DNA of 64,000 bases, from NCBI RefSeq assembly GCF_024722015.1, contig NZ_JANQBD010000001.1, positions 124,001-188,000 of the forward strand, written 5' to 3'. Both the position numbers and the translations under genes were made by a program. This DNA comes from Paenibacillus radicis (ex Xue et al. 2023). GTDB taxonomy: Bacteria > Bacillota > Bacilli > Paenibacillales > NBRC-103111. The notes beneath the pieces are model-generated. The model saw nothing but the letters and a program-made list of their open reading frames with translations, was not told the origin of the DNA and searched no databases. How positions within the stretch are numbered: position 1 is the stretch's first letter; each line of letters begins with the position of its first letter. Below are positions 1-10,200 of the stretch, piece by piece.

Positions 1-100
1 CAGCTTCTTTAGGCAATACAGTGACATGTGCGCTGGCAGCTCCCGCTCCAATCATAGAGAACAGCAAGCAAAATAAAATGATCCGACTTGTTTTTTTCAT
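1..100 (-). CDS. YcnI-like (DUF1775) secreted copper protein, N-terminal fragment
   Basis: Only the first 33 codons lie in the window; the gene runs off its left edge. It begins with a classic signal peptide (MKKTSRIILFCLLFSMIGAG, then cleavage after ASA) directly followed by HVTVLPKEA. A mature N-terminal His in an HVTV-x-P-x-E context is the hallmark of YcnI/DUF1775 proteins, which bind copper at the cell surface through that histidine. The start is set by GAGGGGATG about ten bases upstream of the ATG at 98-100. It lies 92 bases downstream of the response regulator on the same strand, so the two-component pair may belong to the same transcription unit. The family call rests on a short segment. 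Confidence 0.7.
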   Translation of the reverse strand, partial: MKKTSRIILFCLLFSMIGAGAASAHVTVLPKEA

Positions 101-145
101 AGTAAACATCCCCTCAGGTATCGTGATTTCCTAGTCTTACTCTAC

Positions 146-160
146 TGCATCCAAGATGCA
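146..160. promoter_or_regulatory. Inverted repeat TGCATC-CAA-GATGCA upstream of the ycnI-like gene
   Basis: A perfect 6-bp inverted repeat with a 3-base loop lies in the 92-base gap between the response regulator stop and the ycnI-like start. There is no U tract, so an operator is as likely as a weak hairpin. The binding protein is unknown. Confidence 0.3.
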
Positions 161-192
161 ATGAATATGACTCCTTCGGGCTATTTGTACAT

Positions 193-858
193 TTATTTAT
201 GACCAAACGGTGTCAAGCCGTGGCGGAAAGCGTATGCGGTCAATTGGACCCGGTTCTCGAGCGACAGCTTGGCTAATATATTTTTAATGTGATTTTTGAC
301 CGTATTTTCGGTTATCATCAGTTGTTCCGCGATTTGCCTGTTGCTCTGGCCGCTGGCCACACACATGAGAATTTCTTCTTCGCGAAGAGATAGCACGCTT
401 GGCTTGGACTCCATCGCTGCATGAGCCTGACCTTTGCCAGATCGGAAAAGATGGAATAATCGATCTGCCATTCCTCTGGATATTTCACTATTATCGTCCA
501 GCAGTCCTTTTAAGTATACGATCCACTCGTCGGGATCCATATTTTTCAGCAAGTATCCCTGAGCTCCATTCTGTATAGCTGTAAACAAATCGCCCACATC
601 ATCAGAAACCGTCAGAATCACAATTTTGGTTCTTGGACTAAGCTGCTTTATTCGGCGTGTAGCCTCTAGTCCACTCATCCCCGGCATTTGAATATCCATC
701 AGAACTAGATCAGGCAGCAGCTCACGGCATAATTGAACGGATTGCTCTCCATTCTCTGCTTCCCCAACAATTTCAAATCCCGCTTCCCCATCAAGCAAAG
801 CTCGAACAGCCCTGCGTGCCAATGGATGATCATCGCTTATTAGTACCCTATAGTTCAT
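193..858 (-). CDS. NarL/FixJ-family response regulator
   Basis: A receiver domain (about residues 1-120) with acidic pair DD near residue 10, phospho-acceptor Asp in LVLMDIQMPG and conserved Lys in GYLLKN, followed by a LuxR-type helix-turn-helix (about 155-215; SLREEEILMCVASGQSNRQI, TENTVKNHIKNILAKL). The best start is the ATG at 856-858. The reading frame opens two codons earlier with TTG, but the ATG overlaps the stop of the upstream histidine kinase as ATGA, giving 221 residues and translational coupling. It is the cognate output of the adjacent kinase and should act as a DNA-binding transcription factor. The target is unknown; the ycnI-like gene just downstream is one candidate. Confidence 0.9.
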   Translation of the reverse strand: MNYRVLISDDHPLARRAVRALLDGEAGFEIVGEAENGEQSVQLCRELLPDLVLMDIQMPGMSGLEATRRIKQLSPRTKIVILTVSDDVGDLFTAIQNGAQGYLLKNMDPDEWIVYLKGLLDDNSEISRGMADRLFHLFRSGKGQAHAAMESKPSVLSLREEEILMCVASGQSNRQIAEQLMITENTVKNHIKNILAKLSLENRVQLTAYAFRHGLTPFGHK

Positions 859-1676
859 TTCCAACTTGCAGCACCTCTTATTTCCGGCCCGGATATTCGA
901 ATTGAGGTTCCCCCTTGGGCCAATGTTTCTACTGTCATATCTGCATTTAGCTGAGCGGCATGCTTACGCATAAGAGAAAGACCATAGCGGTTCGCGTCCG
1001 CCTGCTCCCCTCTACCAAGACCAACACCATTGTCGCGAATTTCGAATCCCCAGCCGTTGCCATTCTCTGCCCGAAGCTCAATATAAGCGTGATCCGCCTG
1101 GGAATGCTTACGAATATTTGTGAATGCTTCACGAATCATTGCAAAAATCTGCACCTCCGCCGACAGCGGCACCAGATTGGCCGGAAAATCAATCTTCCGC
1201 TCGACAGCGATACCGGTAATTTTACACCATTCATCGAGCCAAGAGGCCAAACGTGTTGTGAGAGATGTTCCTTCTTCAGGCGAGGTACGGAGATTAAATA
1301 TCGCCTGCCGCAGCTGCTCATCAATCTCTGAAACAGCTGAGCGGGCCTCTTGAAGCTCACCTTTTTTCAACTGGACATTTAGAAAAAATAAGATTTGTGC
1401 AATATTATCATGAAGCTCTTGCGCTAGTCGTTCCCGCTCTACATAAACAGCACGGCGGGCTTGTTCAGCTGCCAACTTCTCATTGCTGCGGACTATACTG
1501 CGAAACATCCATGTCGCAAACAAATAAGAAAGCAGCAGTGTAATAAGAGTGATATAGAAATTCCCTGCTTCCATCGACAAATACTCGAGCAAGTAATCAT
1601 GACGTATATATTCGAAGCCGCCTATGATGAGTGGTGGGAGAAGAATAGTTAACAGCTTCAGCTTACCAAGTGACAT
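855..1676 (-). CDS. NarL-type sensor histidine kinase (HisKA_3)
   Basis: 273 residues. Two predicted membrane helices (about 7-22 and 40-60) with almost no extracellular loop, then a dimerisation/phospho-acceptor helix containing RERLAQELHDNIAQ, where His in ELHD is the phosphorylated residue, and a HATPase_c domain with DNGVGLGRG and YGLSLMRKHAAQLN (N and G boxes). The lack of a sizeable sensor domain suggests it senses a membrane or cell-envelope condition, or an accessory protein. It starts 32 bases after the cyclase stop and overlaps the response regulator by four bases (ATGA), so the three genes are probably co-transcribed. Confidence 0.9.
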   Translation of the reverse strand: MSLGKLKLLTILLPPLIIGGFEYIRHDYLLEYLSMEAGNFYITLITLLLSYLFATWMFRSIVRSNEKLAAEQARRAVYVERERLAQELHDNIAQILFFLNVQLKKGELQEARSAVSEIDEQLRQAIFNLRTSPEEGTSLTTRLASWLDEWCKITGIAVERKIDFPANLVPLSAEVQIFAMIREAFTNIRKHSQADHAYIELRAENGNGWGFEIRDNGVGLGRGEQADANRYGLSLMRKHAAQLNADMTVETLAQGGTSIRISGPEIRGAASWK

Positions 1677-1708
1677 TCACATTCAACTCTTTTCAAGTAT
1701 TCTCTAGG

Positions 1709-3679
1709 TCAAAGTAGTACATCTGCTGATGCCGCACCCTCTTGTTCTGCATCTGCATTTGTGGAGTGCTCATCTGATTTCAAGACACAGATTCGTACAA
1801 GCTGCAGCACTCCCTCGATTCCCTTAAGTGTCTGCTCAAACAGCTCCACGTTCGAAGGATATGTGTCTAATAATGCTCTCACTCCCAGGCGCTCGACGCA
1901 TTCCCTGCTAACTATAATATCACGTCCTACACTTAATCCCTGCGTTCGTGATGCCTGGTTAACCGTTCGTCCGAAATAATCCAAAATATGATTGGAATTA
2001 ACGACAATTGCAGGACCATGCTGCAGCCCGATTTTGATTACAATAGGCGTCTCAGATGGAAAGTTCTTGTTAAACTCGTCCACATGTGTTTGGATGTCCA
2101 GCGCTGCCTTCACAGCATTCTCGGGATATTCAAACACGGCCATTACCGCATCGCCAATTGTTTTTACAATGGTCCCTTTATTTCTGTGCACCCATTCCTG
2201 CAAAAAGTCAAAATGCTTCCGTACTTGCCCATATGCATGGGCATCTCCTACATGCTCGTAAAAAGCGGTTGAGCCCAATAGATCGCTGAATAACAGAGTT
2301 ACACTCTCGATACCTACCTGCTGCCCCGGAGCAAGCACTTCAGAGGAAAACATGCTGCGAAATTCATGCATCGCCGTAACTTTGGAAGCGGTGACCGCAT
2401 CCTTCCAGCTGCAATTCTCAAGCACTGCAATAATCGTAGAAGAGCTCTTATTAACAAGCTTCAAAGCACTTCCTGGCTTCGCCATTTGAAATGCAAGAAA
2501 AGACCATTGGCTTCCATCATAATGGAGCACTGTTTCATCTTCAGTAGTTGAATTCGAACCATCAAATAACTGCTCCTGGAAAGGTGATATTGCATCTTCA
2601 AGGCTTTCTTTGTTCTCTTGTTGAAAATACAGCGTATGATTGGAGCGCAGTACACGAAGCCTTAGCTCCTCTTTCACATCCGGATAAAAAATAGTCTTGG
2701 ATGAACCAGCTGGTATCTCCAATTGAACATGGATATGAGGTGTAATCATCGGCCCACCAATGCAAAATATTTGCTTGCATGCACGACGGATATTGGGATG
2801 CACCGAAAAGCAAAGCTCAACATATCGATCAAAAGCAGCTTCATAATTAATGCCGCAAAAATCACAGTGGTACTGGGGCTGAAGCCCCGACATCGTTACA
2901 GCTCCCGCCTTCGGTACACGGCAGTTCGGACAAATCAGATGCCAGCTAAGATTCGTTATCCCTAGCTTGGTTGCATATAAGAACAATCGCAGCACAGCCT
3001 CGCGATCGACTCCCCAGCGAGCAGCAAGCTCATAGGGCCGCATATCCACTACTTCATTGTCTCCGCTGGCCTTCAGATGCTCCTTAAAACATAAGAGCAT
3101 TCGCGAGTCTTCAAAACCTTGTCCCAACCCACTCAGCAGCAGTTCCAGCTCCGCATTATTTATGACAAAGTTGGATTTCGGCTGCGGCAGCAAATATTCT
3201 TTTTCTTGTCCCGCCAGCTTTACACAGCTATGCAAATATTTCATAGTTTTGCGCATCGAGCTAATTCCAACGATAGGAATAGCTACAATCCCTGCTGCAT
3301 TTGCCGGAGTAAACTCAGCAAACAGCTTCACAATCGTTGCTCTTGAACCATCAGATAAAACCGTTTCCGCATCTCGCAGCTCTATACCGCCAAAGAAACG
3401 TTTTAGTGGCCCTCCCCGATATTCACGAACCACATCATATCTTTCATTCCTTATCCACTGAAAAGGATGCTCCTGCCACTTCATTGGAACAACCCCTGCA
3501 ACTTTAGCCGTTAGCTCCTGAATAAAATCGGTAGTTTGAAAACGAAACGATTTGGTGCGAATTGGGAAAAGTCCTATGACGCGATTCAAATGGTCCGTAT
3601 TACTCAGCAGCTCCCAAACTCTGTGACGGGACAAAGCAAACTCCTGTTCAAATACGTGTTTTTGTGCAGGCAACGACAT
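1709..3679 (-). CDS. Class III adenylate/guanylate cyclase with START-like and zinc-ribbon domains
   Basis: 656 residues. The N-terminal ~160 residues resemble an SRPBCC/START-like fold; a middle region (DUF5939-like) contains a zinc-ribbon pair CPNC...CDFC (about 250-280). The C-terminal third (about 475-620) is a class III cyclase catalytic domain: metal Asp in TLLFSDLLGST, second metal Asp in TIGDAVMAVF, the Lys before TIGD expected for an ATP-selecting cyclase, and Asn/Arg of the transition-state motif in TVNQASRTQG. All key residues are present, so it may be active and make cAMP, an unusual messenger in Firmicutes. SD GGGGGATC precedes the ATG. The soluble architecture suggests a ligand-binding START pocket controls it (inference). 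A cyclase-like scaffold protein is the alternative. Confidence 0.85.
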   Translation of the reverse strand: MSLPAQKHVFEQEFALSRHRVWELLSNTDHLNRVIGLFPIRTKSFRFQTTDFIQELTAKVAGVVPMKWQEHPFQWIRNERYDVVREYRGGPLKRFFGGIELRDAETVLSDGSRATIVKLFAEFTPANAAGIVAIPIVGISSMRKTMKYLHSCVKLAGQEKEYLLPQPKSNFVINNAELELLLSGLGQGFEDSRMLLCFKEHLKASGDNEVVDMRPYELAARWGVDREAVLRLFLYATKLGITNLSWHLICPNCRVPKAGAVTMSGLQPQYHCDFCGINYEAAFDRYVELCFSVHPNIRRACKQIFCIGGPMITPHIHVQLEIPAGSSKTIFYPDVKEELRLRVLRSNHTLYFQQENKESLEDAISPFQEQLFDGSNSTTEDETVLHYDGSQWSFLAFQMAKPGSALKLVNKSSSTIIAVLENCSWKDAVTASKVTAMHEFRSMFSSEVLAPGQQVGIESVTLLFSDLLGSTAFYEHVGDAHAYGQVRKHFDFLQEWVHRNKGTIVKTIGDAVMAVFEYPENAVKAALDIQTHVDEFNKNFPSETPIVIKIGLQHGPAIVVNSNHILDYFGRTVNQASRTQGLSVGRDIIVSRECVERLGVRALLDTYPSNVELFEQTLKGIEGVLQLVRICVLKSDEHSTNADAEQEGAASADVLL

Positions 3680-3842
3680 GATCCGATCCCCCGACTCGCT
3701 TCTCGATTACTTACTGCCATTATACACCGAAAAAGCAATAAGCCTCGGGATAAAAATAATATTGCTATAAACAACAGCTCCAATTTCTCAACGTCTTTTG
3801 CCAATATGGATAACGCAGCTTACTATAAATGGGATAGCAGAT

Positions 3843-6800
3843 TTATTCTTTTCTTACGCTACTTGCAAAATCAATCCAGGCATTTTTCACCGTTATGGTT
3901 CGATTTGCTGTCTCCGTATGTCCATTCGGCCAGACAGCTGTGAACTGAAATGTATACATAGCGTCAGGCAAGTTCTCAAAATCATCCCTCTGCAGCTTCC
4001 CTGTCCATATTGTATGATTAGTAGAACTAAGCTCGGTTCGCAGCTCCATATAGGACATACGCACACTTACTCTCACCGCGGCTTCATTGGTGTCTGCTTC
4101 AAGCACGAATGCCTCCCCTGACCAAAACATATCCGAAGGTCTCGGCCGCTCTGTGTCGCCTGTGCTGAGCAGATTGTAAGATTTCCGTTTTTCCTCCCAC
4201 ACTACTGTATGCTTAACAAAGGCTTCCAAGAGCAAGTCCCCTATTCTTACTGTTTTTGTCACAGTATCCGCGGCTCCATATAGATCTGTTGCCGTTAAAG
4301 TGACCATGTAATCTCCGGGATGAAAGTCCGTGGCTGTCGCTGGAATAATTGCATCGGCTGAAATCTGTGTCGAATCATATTCCGAGCCACTGATTTGCCA
4401 GCTGAATGTTAAAGGATCTCCATCAGGGTCAGTGGAACGATTTAGCAGTGTCACTTCGTCTCCTTCAAAAGCAGGCTGAGGCGTCCACAAAAAATCTGCT
4501 TTTGGTCCACGATTGATCATCATCCAGGTCTGAGGAGACCAGTCGGATTCAGATCCGAGTTGGTCCCATACCTTTACACGAACGCGCAGCTTCTGACCTG
4601 CGGGAATATCCGTTGGTACGAGATAACTCCCCGCAGTTGCCGCTGTCCCCTGCCATACTTTACCACTGTCGGCAATCATCATATTGTTGGCTTCATTGGT
4701 AACCTGGATTTGGAAGTAATAAAATACAGCCCCTGGATCCGGATCGCTTTGGCTCCATGTTAACGTTGGCCTTACAGTGTTAACGATGGTTGGTACTGTT
4801 TGTGAGCCGTAAGGATAGCTCATGTAAGCTACCGGGGGGCTATTAGTTGCCATCCAGCCAATATTGCTCCAGGCAGACCATGCCTCACCATCGCTAACCC
4901 GAACCTGGGACTGATATTTCTGTCCCATTGTTAATGGGACATCCATCGTCCACACCCAGTTTCCCAATGGTGTATCCATCACCCTATTGGTTACACATTC
5001 CACGCAGTTGCCCCACTCATCTTTCGTTGATAAGTCGAAAGTAGAATAAATGGTGCCTGGATCGGGATCAGCTTGATTCCAGTGAATCGTCGGCAGCAAG
5101 CTAACTGGACTTGGTGCTGCGTAAGTACCGTTTGGAAAGGTAAGGAATACGGTTGGTGGATTGTTCGGCGCTACCGGTATCGTAACCATAATGCTTTCTT
5201 CGTACCAATCAGACCAAGCATTATATTCATCAGCAACCGCCATAGCTACGGTATAAACGCCAGTTTCCAGCGGCTTAACCAGCTTGGCATCAACGCGTGC
5301 GCCGCTTGGTGTAATGTAATAAAATTTTTTCTTTGTGATCCCGTGTAAAATACCTTGTGCTGTCTCATAACCGATTTGGCAGCTGCTCACGTTATAGCAG
5401 CGGTCTGGATCATAGCTGTAATCGGTCCAAGTGACGAAATTGTTGCCATCCAGCCCTAACGTAAATTTAGCAATCGGTCTGCGGTGAACGATCAGGTATT
5501 GCGCGTACCAGTCCGAATATTTGGAGTGTTCGGCAAATGTCGGATCACCCCAAGCCAACAAGTGATCCGGATGCGGATCATCGGGAACGTGATAATCGAC
5601 CTTATACACGCCCACTTTATCAAAGTTCAGAATTGGGCTTGTTACCACTTGTCCATGATGAACAGACAGTCCGGATTTCCCATCCCCTGCATCCAAAAAC
5701 TTCGTTGTATCGACATGTGCATATTGCCATTGAGTACCAGGAACGAAAGCTGGATCATGCTCGGGATCTGTATACGTAGTGTCATACGTTACATCCGTAT
5801 CCACAATCGCTACGCCTGGTGTTGGTGTGACTAAATCAGCATCCGTCCATAAATACGTTATGCCTTTAAATTCAGCGTTGTCAGCCACGGAGTAAGGCCC
5901 CATCGTTCCCTGACTGAAGGTATTGTCGTACAAATCCAAGACTAACCCGCCATTTTCATAGACCTTAATATGGCTGGTGGTCAGTTTCACTTTGTAGTTC
6001 ATCCACGTCTCGGATAAAGTTGTACGGTTTACCTTCCCTAATACGGTCTTACGGCCATTTACGATCTTGACGAGCTTAATATACTTATAATGGGATTCGA
6101 CTCTGTACATATTCTTGGAGTCCTGAATCCGAAAACTTACCCCTGCGTGATAATTGGAATAGTTAACGTCATGCATAAGCAAATTCCATGCAATCGTGCC
6201 TCCAACGACTCGCTGCGAAGATGGATTCAATAATTGTCCATACGTCATAAATTCATTGCTGTACGGTGTTTGATCTTCACTAGGAACGTACTCATTCAAA
6301 TAAATAGTGTTTTGCTCCGCTGGCACGGGATCGGTAAAATCAAGATATTGATTATTGTTCTGAAACAAAATTTTCTTTGGATCCGGCATCACAGGAGTAG
6401 GCGTATTTATAATTTGGTTAGCCCCAGCGTCATATAAATTGTTAACCTGATAGGTCGGTGTTACCCAACAATTGCAGGCATTGTCCGTATCGTTATCATA
6501 ATACGGTGTTCCTGTTACAGTCGTTGCCTTGACAGCATATCCATTTTGGAAGGTACCTTCCTGCTCTTTTAGCAAGTCCATATAGTCGTAGGGCTTGGTT
6601 TGTGTACCGCTACTACGCGGAAGATATCGGCCATAATCATCATCCCAATAGTAATTCGTACCACAGCTGAACATAGCATATTTGGCATCAGACGAAATAC
6701 CTAAGAATGCCGTGCAATCCGTTCCCGATATCGCCGTTTTCGCATAGCTCGGCATCCCCGTATTCCCATCCCAACGGATCAACGCGCCTCCTACGTATGA

Positions 6801-9800
6801 GTAATAATTTCCTTTCGCATCTGCTGCTTTGTCTAGTATGGAGCTACTCGTGAGATATAACATGGACTGGGAACTTGTAGAGTTATTAAACAAATTCAAA
6901 TTACCACCCGATGCTGGGACTGTATCATAGGTTTCTGTTTTGTACGGAGTTACTAAATGATCCGGTTTGAAGGATTTAATTGTTCTTGTTGCCGTATTGA
7001 TCTCTTTATAGTCTGAATTAAACTTCAATCTGGCGTAACCAACTAAGGTGTTCTCCCCATTGCTAAATGTCGGTGGTGAACCGCTAGTACCTACGTTCGT
7101 TGAGTTATTATAATTAGAAGATGACCATCTCGTATAGACGCCAGAATCATTTTTTGTGACGACCAAATTCCGTAAATCACTCAGCTTGTATCGTTCCCAG
7201 CTTTCCCTTTGATAGTAATACGGGTTGGAAACCCAAGATTCAGAACGAATAATAAGTAATTCTCCAATGTCTTGCCTCACAACCAAACCACTTTGAAGAA
7301 AGCTTGTCGGAATCTTTATTGGATTATGCGAAGGTCCAACTAGATAGTAGTTAGCTGAACCAGGCCCTAAGCCGGGAGTGGTGTTTATAAATTCATTATT
7401 TCCTATGGACACAATATTGAGGCTGTGATTCTGTCCATAACCATCTATCTTTATTTTCTTCTTGTTTAGTGCAAAGTTTCCGGAACCCAATGGCAATGAG
7501 AATTTAAACGGATTCGAAAAGCGTCTTGCGCTGATCAGCCTGCCATCTGAGGTCACGTTCCAGCTATTGAAGATCGAAGGCTGATCTAAGCTTGTGTTCG
7601 TCCAATTGACCAGTGCGTTAGCAGGATAGGCAGTCACATTGACGGGCATAGGTTCGGTTGCAATACCTGTAACAGTAAATTCAGTTTCAGGATTATCATT
7701 GATGACTTGAACCATATAATCCTTGAACGCACTTTTCCCTCCTGCTCCATCGACTTTGGCTTCTACGGCCTCTACTCGAAAGCAATAATTGCCTACACGA
7801 TTCGGCTCGAAAGGAAAATATTCATTGTCATTGGAAATATTTGTTTCGAGTGGATTACACATCCCACTATTGTAACGATCGTAGCCATATGAAACTGTAT
7901 ACTTGGCAATCGAATCTCCATCAGGACTGTAAGCCAAATTCTTAAACCATTTTTGAACCCTCGTAATCGTAGCCATGTATTCAAAGTCTATGATAGGAGG
8001 CGCATCCGGATAAACCGTAATGCTGTGCCGATCTGGAGTCTCTGATTTCAGACCTGTATTATCATACACATGCAGCTCTACCAGTTCCTCTCCCGGTGTC
8101 ATATACCTTGTATCTGGTCCAAACCAGTTCGTCCATTCATCAAGGCTATGGTTAATGGAGCGACCAGGAACTTTCGTGAAACTGCTAAGAGCGTCAAGCG
8201 GTGGAGACAACTTGCGTCCTTCCTTAACTGATGTAGCTCCTTTGATAACCGGGATTGGCTTTTTCCCTTCTACGTATAAGGTCGTACATGAAGGAGTCGA
8301 TGCCATTTCATCGATATCATAGGCGGTTGCACAAACTTCATGGTACCCCTCAACCGTTGCTTTAAAACCCACATAGTTTTTTTTGTTATATGGCGCGTTC
8401 CAATTGTTGGCGGCTGGCAAACTACTTGTCCATACAGTCTTTGAAAAGTCCCATAGACGGTTTTCCGTATTTTTGGACTCCTCGGTCACTTTAATATCGA
8501 CAAACTCATCTTGCGTCACGGATCTCGTTGGTTCATTACTGCCGCTGCGGAACCAATCGATTTTAATGGTCGGCGTCTCTTTGTTTGGATCTGTTATGAT
8601 CGTAAACGTTTTGGGACCAACTGTTTTGGTCTGGCCGCATGTTGTATTAATTGTCATCGAGACATTAACAACGCCAAGTCCAATATTTCCTCCGTATACC
8701 TTCATTCCAGTATCAAATTCGAAAAGATGAACATCATCTTTGGATGTTAAGGGTCTAGGCGTATAATACCGATTACCAGCTGTTTGAGTATAGACGAATT
8801 GATGGGAAGCATAGGAGCAATTGCCCGTTATTTGAATGTTTTCAGGTATTAATAGGTTCCCTGACCTCCATATCACGGTAGTCTTACTCATGGAAAAATC
8901 CCCGGTGATGGTGACGGTTGGATCAACCGGTGGAGTGCTGTCGCATGTGCTTTTTGCCGTGACATCAATAATTTTGGTATTATTGTTTTCATCTTCTTCA
9001 TTGATATCGTTATTACTATCCACAAAGACGGTAAATGACTTCGTGCCTGCTGAGGAAAATGTATAGTTAAAGGTTCCTGTTGCGGGCTGATTCGTAGCTA
9101 TTCCCGATGGATAGCTATGGGTGACAACTTCCGTGTCGTCAGCTGAAATTTTTACTTTAAAGGACTGATTCGTTGACACGCCTTGGTTGTTGATTTTATA
9201 TGTATAGGCTTTCGACTCCCCAACTTTTATACAAGCTGCTGGGGGGGTGATGGAATCGACAACGAGATCCGATTTTGTATCAACCGGAGCGTCTTTATAG
9301 GTTGTTTCTATATGATCGGGATAAGTATAGGTTTTGGCATGAATGGTTACGTAAAAAGCTGCATAGTAGACCATTAATTTTGCTCCAGGCAGTCCAAGAT
9401 TCTTGAATACGCCCTCATGATCAAAGACTTGCTTATACCATACCGTATAGTTATCCGAATCATGGGCAACGGTTCGGTTGGAATTTACTACGGTTGTGTA
9501 ATCGGTTTTACCGCTTGCTAATCCTTCCCCATCCGGGCCAGTGACATTATCGACATCATTAATTGTTACATCAAAGGTCATTGAGCTGACATCAACGATG
9601 GTTGAAGGTAAATCAGTTGTGCCAGCTTTATATGTCTTATCTCTTGAAGCACTCAAAGATAACTGATCATCGGTGCATCCGGGATATTTAGGCATTGCTG
9701 TCCCGTTCACAAGTTCAGTTTCGGTAGAAAAGCTTGGAACTGCACAACTTCCCCCATTTTCGTACCAACCATTACCGTGTGTTGGATCGTTAACCTTATA

Positions 9801-10181
9801 GCGGTACCACGCATAATAGCCTTGTGCTGATTCATTAAATTCAGAAATTACATTTACAGGTGATCCAATTAGATTAGCAGTTCCATTCCAAGAGACTTTA
9901 TTAGATGCTTCCGGAATCGTCCCTGTTTGAACACCGTCTTTAAACAACTTCACCTGATCGATTAATTTCCCAGTACTGGCAGAAATATGAATCGTATCCG
10001 TTGTTAAGGTTTTGTGCTTGCTATAAATGGTTTGGTAGCCAGCTAAGGTACCATCCGAACTAAAGGTTAGTGGGATCGATGCCTCTGCTGCTGCTTGAGC
10101 AATATTATCGTTCATTAACCGATTAATGGGGAACAGTTCAAACAGCATTAGAAGAATCATGATTAATGCAAATTTTCTCAT
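3843..10181 (-). CDS. Giant secreted multi-domain surface protein (CARDB, sugar-binding-like, Fn3-like, PKD)
   Basis: 2112 residues from the ATG at 10179-10181, which follows AAGGGGAG; an earlier in-frame ATG at 10223 lies inside the preceding gene and lacks an SD. A signal peptide (MRKFALIMILLMLF...) is followed by a unique N-terminal region, a CARDB-type domain (about 305-415; DLVVDSITPP...NEEDENNN), several Ig/Big-like segments, a jelly-roll segment resembling DUF1080/LamG carbohydrate-binding domains (about 1325-1445), two Fn3-like repeats with TLTWSQSDPDPG-type signatures (about 1680-1885), a PKD domain (about 1890-1980; NRSTDPDGDPLTFSW) and a C-terminal beta-rich domain. No LPxTG or SLH anchor is visible, but the gene directly upstream is an SLH protein, which may be its cell-wall partner. 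No enzymatic motif was recognised. Confidence 0.85.
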   Translation of the reverse strand: MRKFALIMILLMLFELFPINRLMNDNIAQAAAEASIPLTFSSDGTLAGYQTIYSKHKTLTTDTIHISASTGKLIDQVKLFKDGVQTGTIPEASNKVSWNGTANLIGSPVNVISEFNESAQGYYAWYRYKVNDPTHGNGWYENGGSCAVPSFSTETELVNGTAMPKYPGCTDDQLSLSASRDKTYKAGTTDLPSTIVDVSSMTFDVTINDVDNVTGPDGEGLASGKTDYTTVVNSNRTVAHDSDNYTVWYKQVFDHEGVFKNLGLPGAKLMVYYAAFYVTIHAKTYTYPDHIETTYKDAPVDTKSDLVVDSITPPAACIKVGESKAYTYKINNQGVSTNQSFKVKISADDTEVVTHSYPSGIATNQPATGTFNYTFSSAGTKSFTVFVDSNNDINEEDENNNTKIIDVTAKSTCDSTPPVDPTVTITGDFSMSKTTVIWRSGNLLIPENIQITGNCSYASHQFVYTQTAGNRYYTPRPLTSKDDVHLFEFDTGMKVYGGNIGLGVVNVSMTINTTCGQTKTVGPKTFTIITDPNKETPTIKIDWFRSGSNEPTRSVTQDEFVDIKVTEESKNTENRLWDFSKTVWTSSLPAANNWNAPYNKKNYVGFKATVEGYHEVCATAYDIDEMASTPSCTTLYVEGKKPIPVIKGATSVKEGRKLSPPLDALSSFTKVPGRSINHSLDEWTNWFGPDTRYMTPGEELVELHVYDNTGLKSETPDRHSITVYPDAPPIIDFEYMATITRVQKWFKNLAYSPDGDSIAKYTVSYGYDRYNSGMCNPLETNISNDNEYFPFEPNRVGNYCFRVEAVEAKVDGAGGKSAFKDYMVQVINDNPETEFTVTGIATEPMPVNVTAYPANALVNWTNTSLDQPSIFNSWNVTSDGRLISARRFSNPFKFSLPLGSGNFALNKKKIKIDGYGQNHSLNIVSIGNNEFINTTPGLGPGSANYYLVGPSHNPIKIPTSFLQSGLVVRQDIGELLIIRSESWVSNPYYYQRESWERYKLSDLRNLVVTKNDSGVYTRWSSSNYNNSTNVGTSGSPPTFSNGENTLVGYARLKFNSDYKEINTATRTIKSFKPDHLVTPYKTETYDTVPASGGNLNLFNNSTSSQSMLYLTSSSILDKAADAKGNYYSYVGGALIRWDGNTGMPSYAKTAISGTDCTAFLGISSDAKYAMFSCGTNYYWDDDYGRYLPRSSGTQTKPYDYMDLLKEQEGTFQNGYAVKATTVTGTPYYDNDTDNACNCWVTPTYQVNNLYDAGANQIINTPTPVMPDPKKILFQNNNQYLDFTDPVPAEQNTIYLNEYVPSEDQTPYSNEFMTYGQLLNPSSQRVVGGTIAWNLLMHDVNYSNYHAGVSFRIQDSKNMYRVESHYKYIKLVKIVNGRKTVLGKVNRTTLSETWMNYKVKLTTSHIKVYENGGLVLDLYDNTFSQGTMGPYSVADNAEFKGITYLWTDADLVTPTPGVAIVDTDVTYDTTYTDPEHDPAFVPGTQWQYAHVDTTKFLDAGDGKSGLSVHHGQVVTSPILNFDKVGVYKVDYHVPDDPHPDHLLAWGDPTFAEHSKYSDWYAQYLIVHRRPIAKFTLGLDGNNFVTWTDYSYDPDRCYNVSSCQIGYETAQGILHGITKKKFYYITPSGARVDAKLVKPLETGVYTVAMAVADEYNAWSDWYEESIMVTIPVAPNNPPTVFLTFPNGTYAAPSPVSLLPTIHWNQADPDPGTIYSTFDLSTKDEWGNCVECVTNRVMDTPLGNWVWTMDVPLTMGQKYQSQVRVSDGEAWSAWSNIGWMATNSPPVAYMSYPYGSQTVPTIVNTVRPTLTWSQSDPDPGAVFYYFQIQVTNEANNMMIADSGKVWQGTAATAGSYLVPTDIPAGQKLRVRVKVWDQLGSESDWSPQTWMMINRGPKADFLWTPQPAFEGDEVTLLNRSTDPDGDPLTFSWQISGSEYDSTQISADAIIPATATDFHPGDYMVTLTATDLYGAADTVTKTVRIGDLLLEAFVKHTVVWEEKRKSYNLLSTGDTERPRPSDMFWSGEAFVLEADTNEAAVRVSVRMSYMELRTELSSTNHTIWTGKLQRDDFENLPDAMYTFQFTAVWPNGHTETANRTITVKNAWIDFASSVRKE

Positions 10182-10200
10182 AGCTGGTAATCCACTCCCC

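Noticed and set aside
960..1331. Plus-strand frame opposite the sensor kinase
   Set aside because: It is the complement of a well-supported kinase gene, with no SD or recognisable domain.
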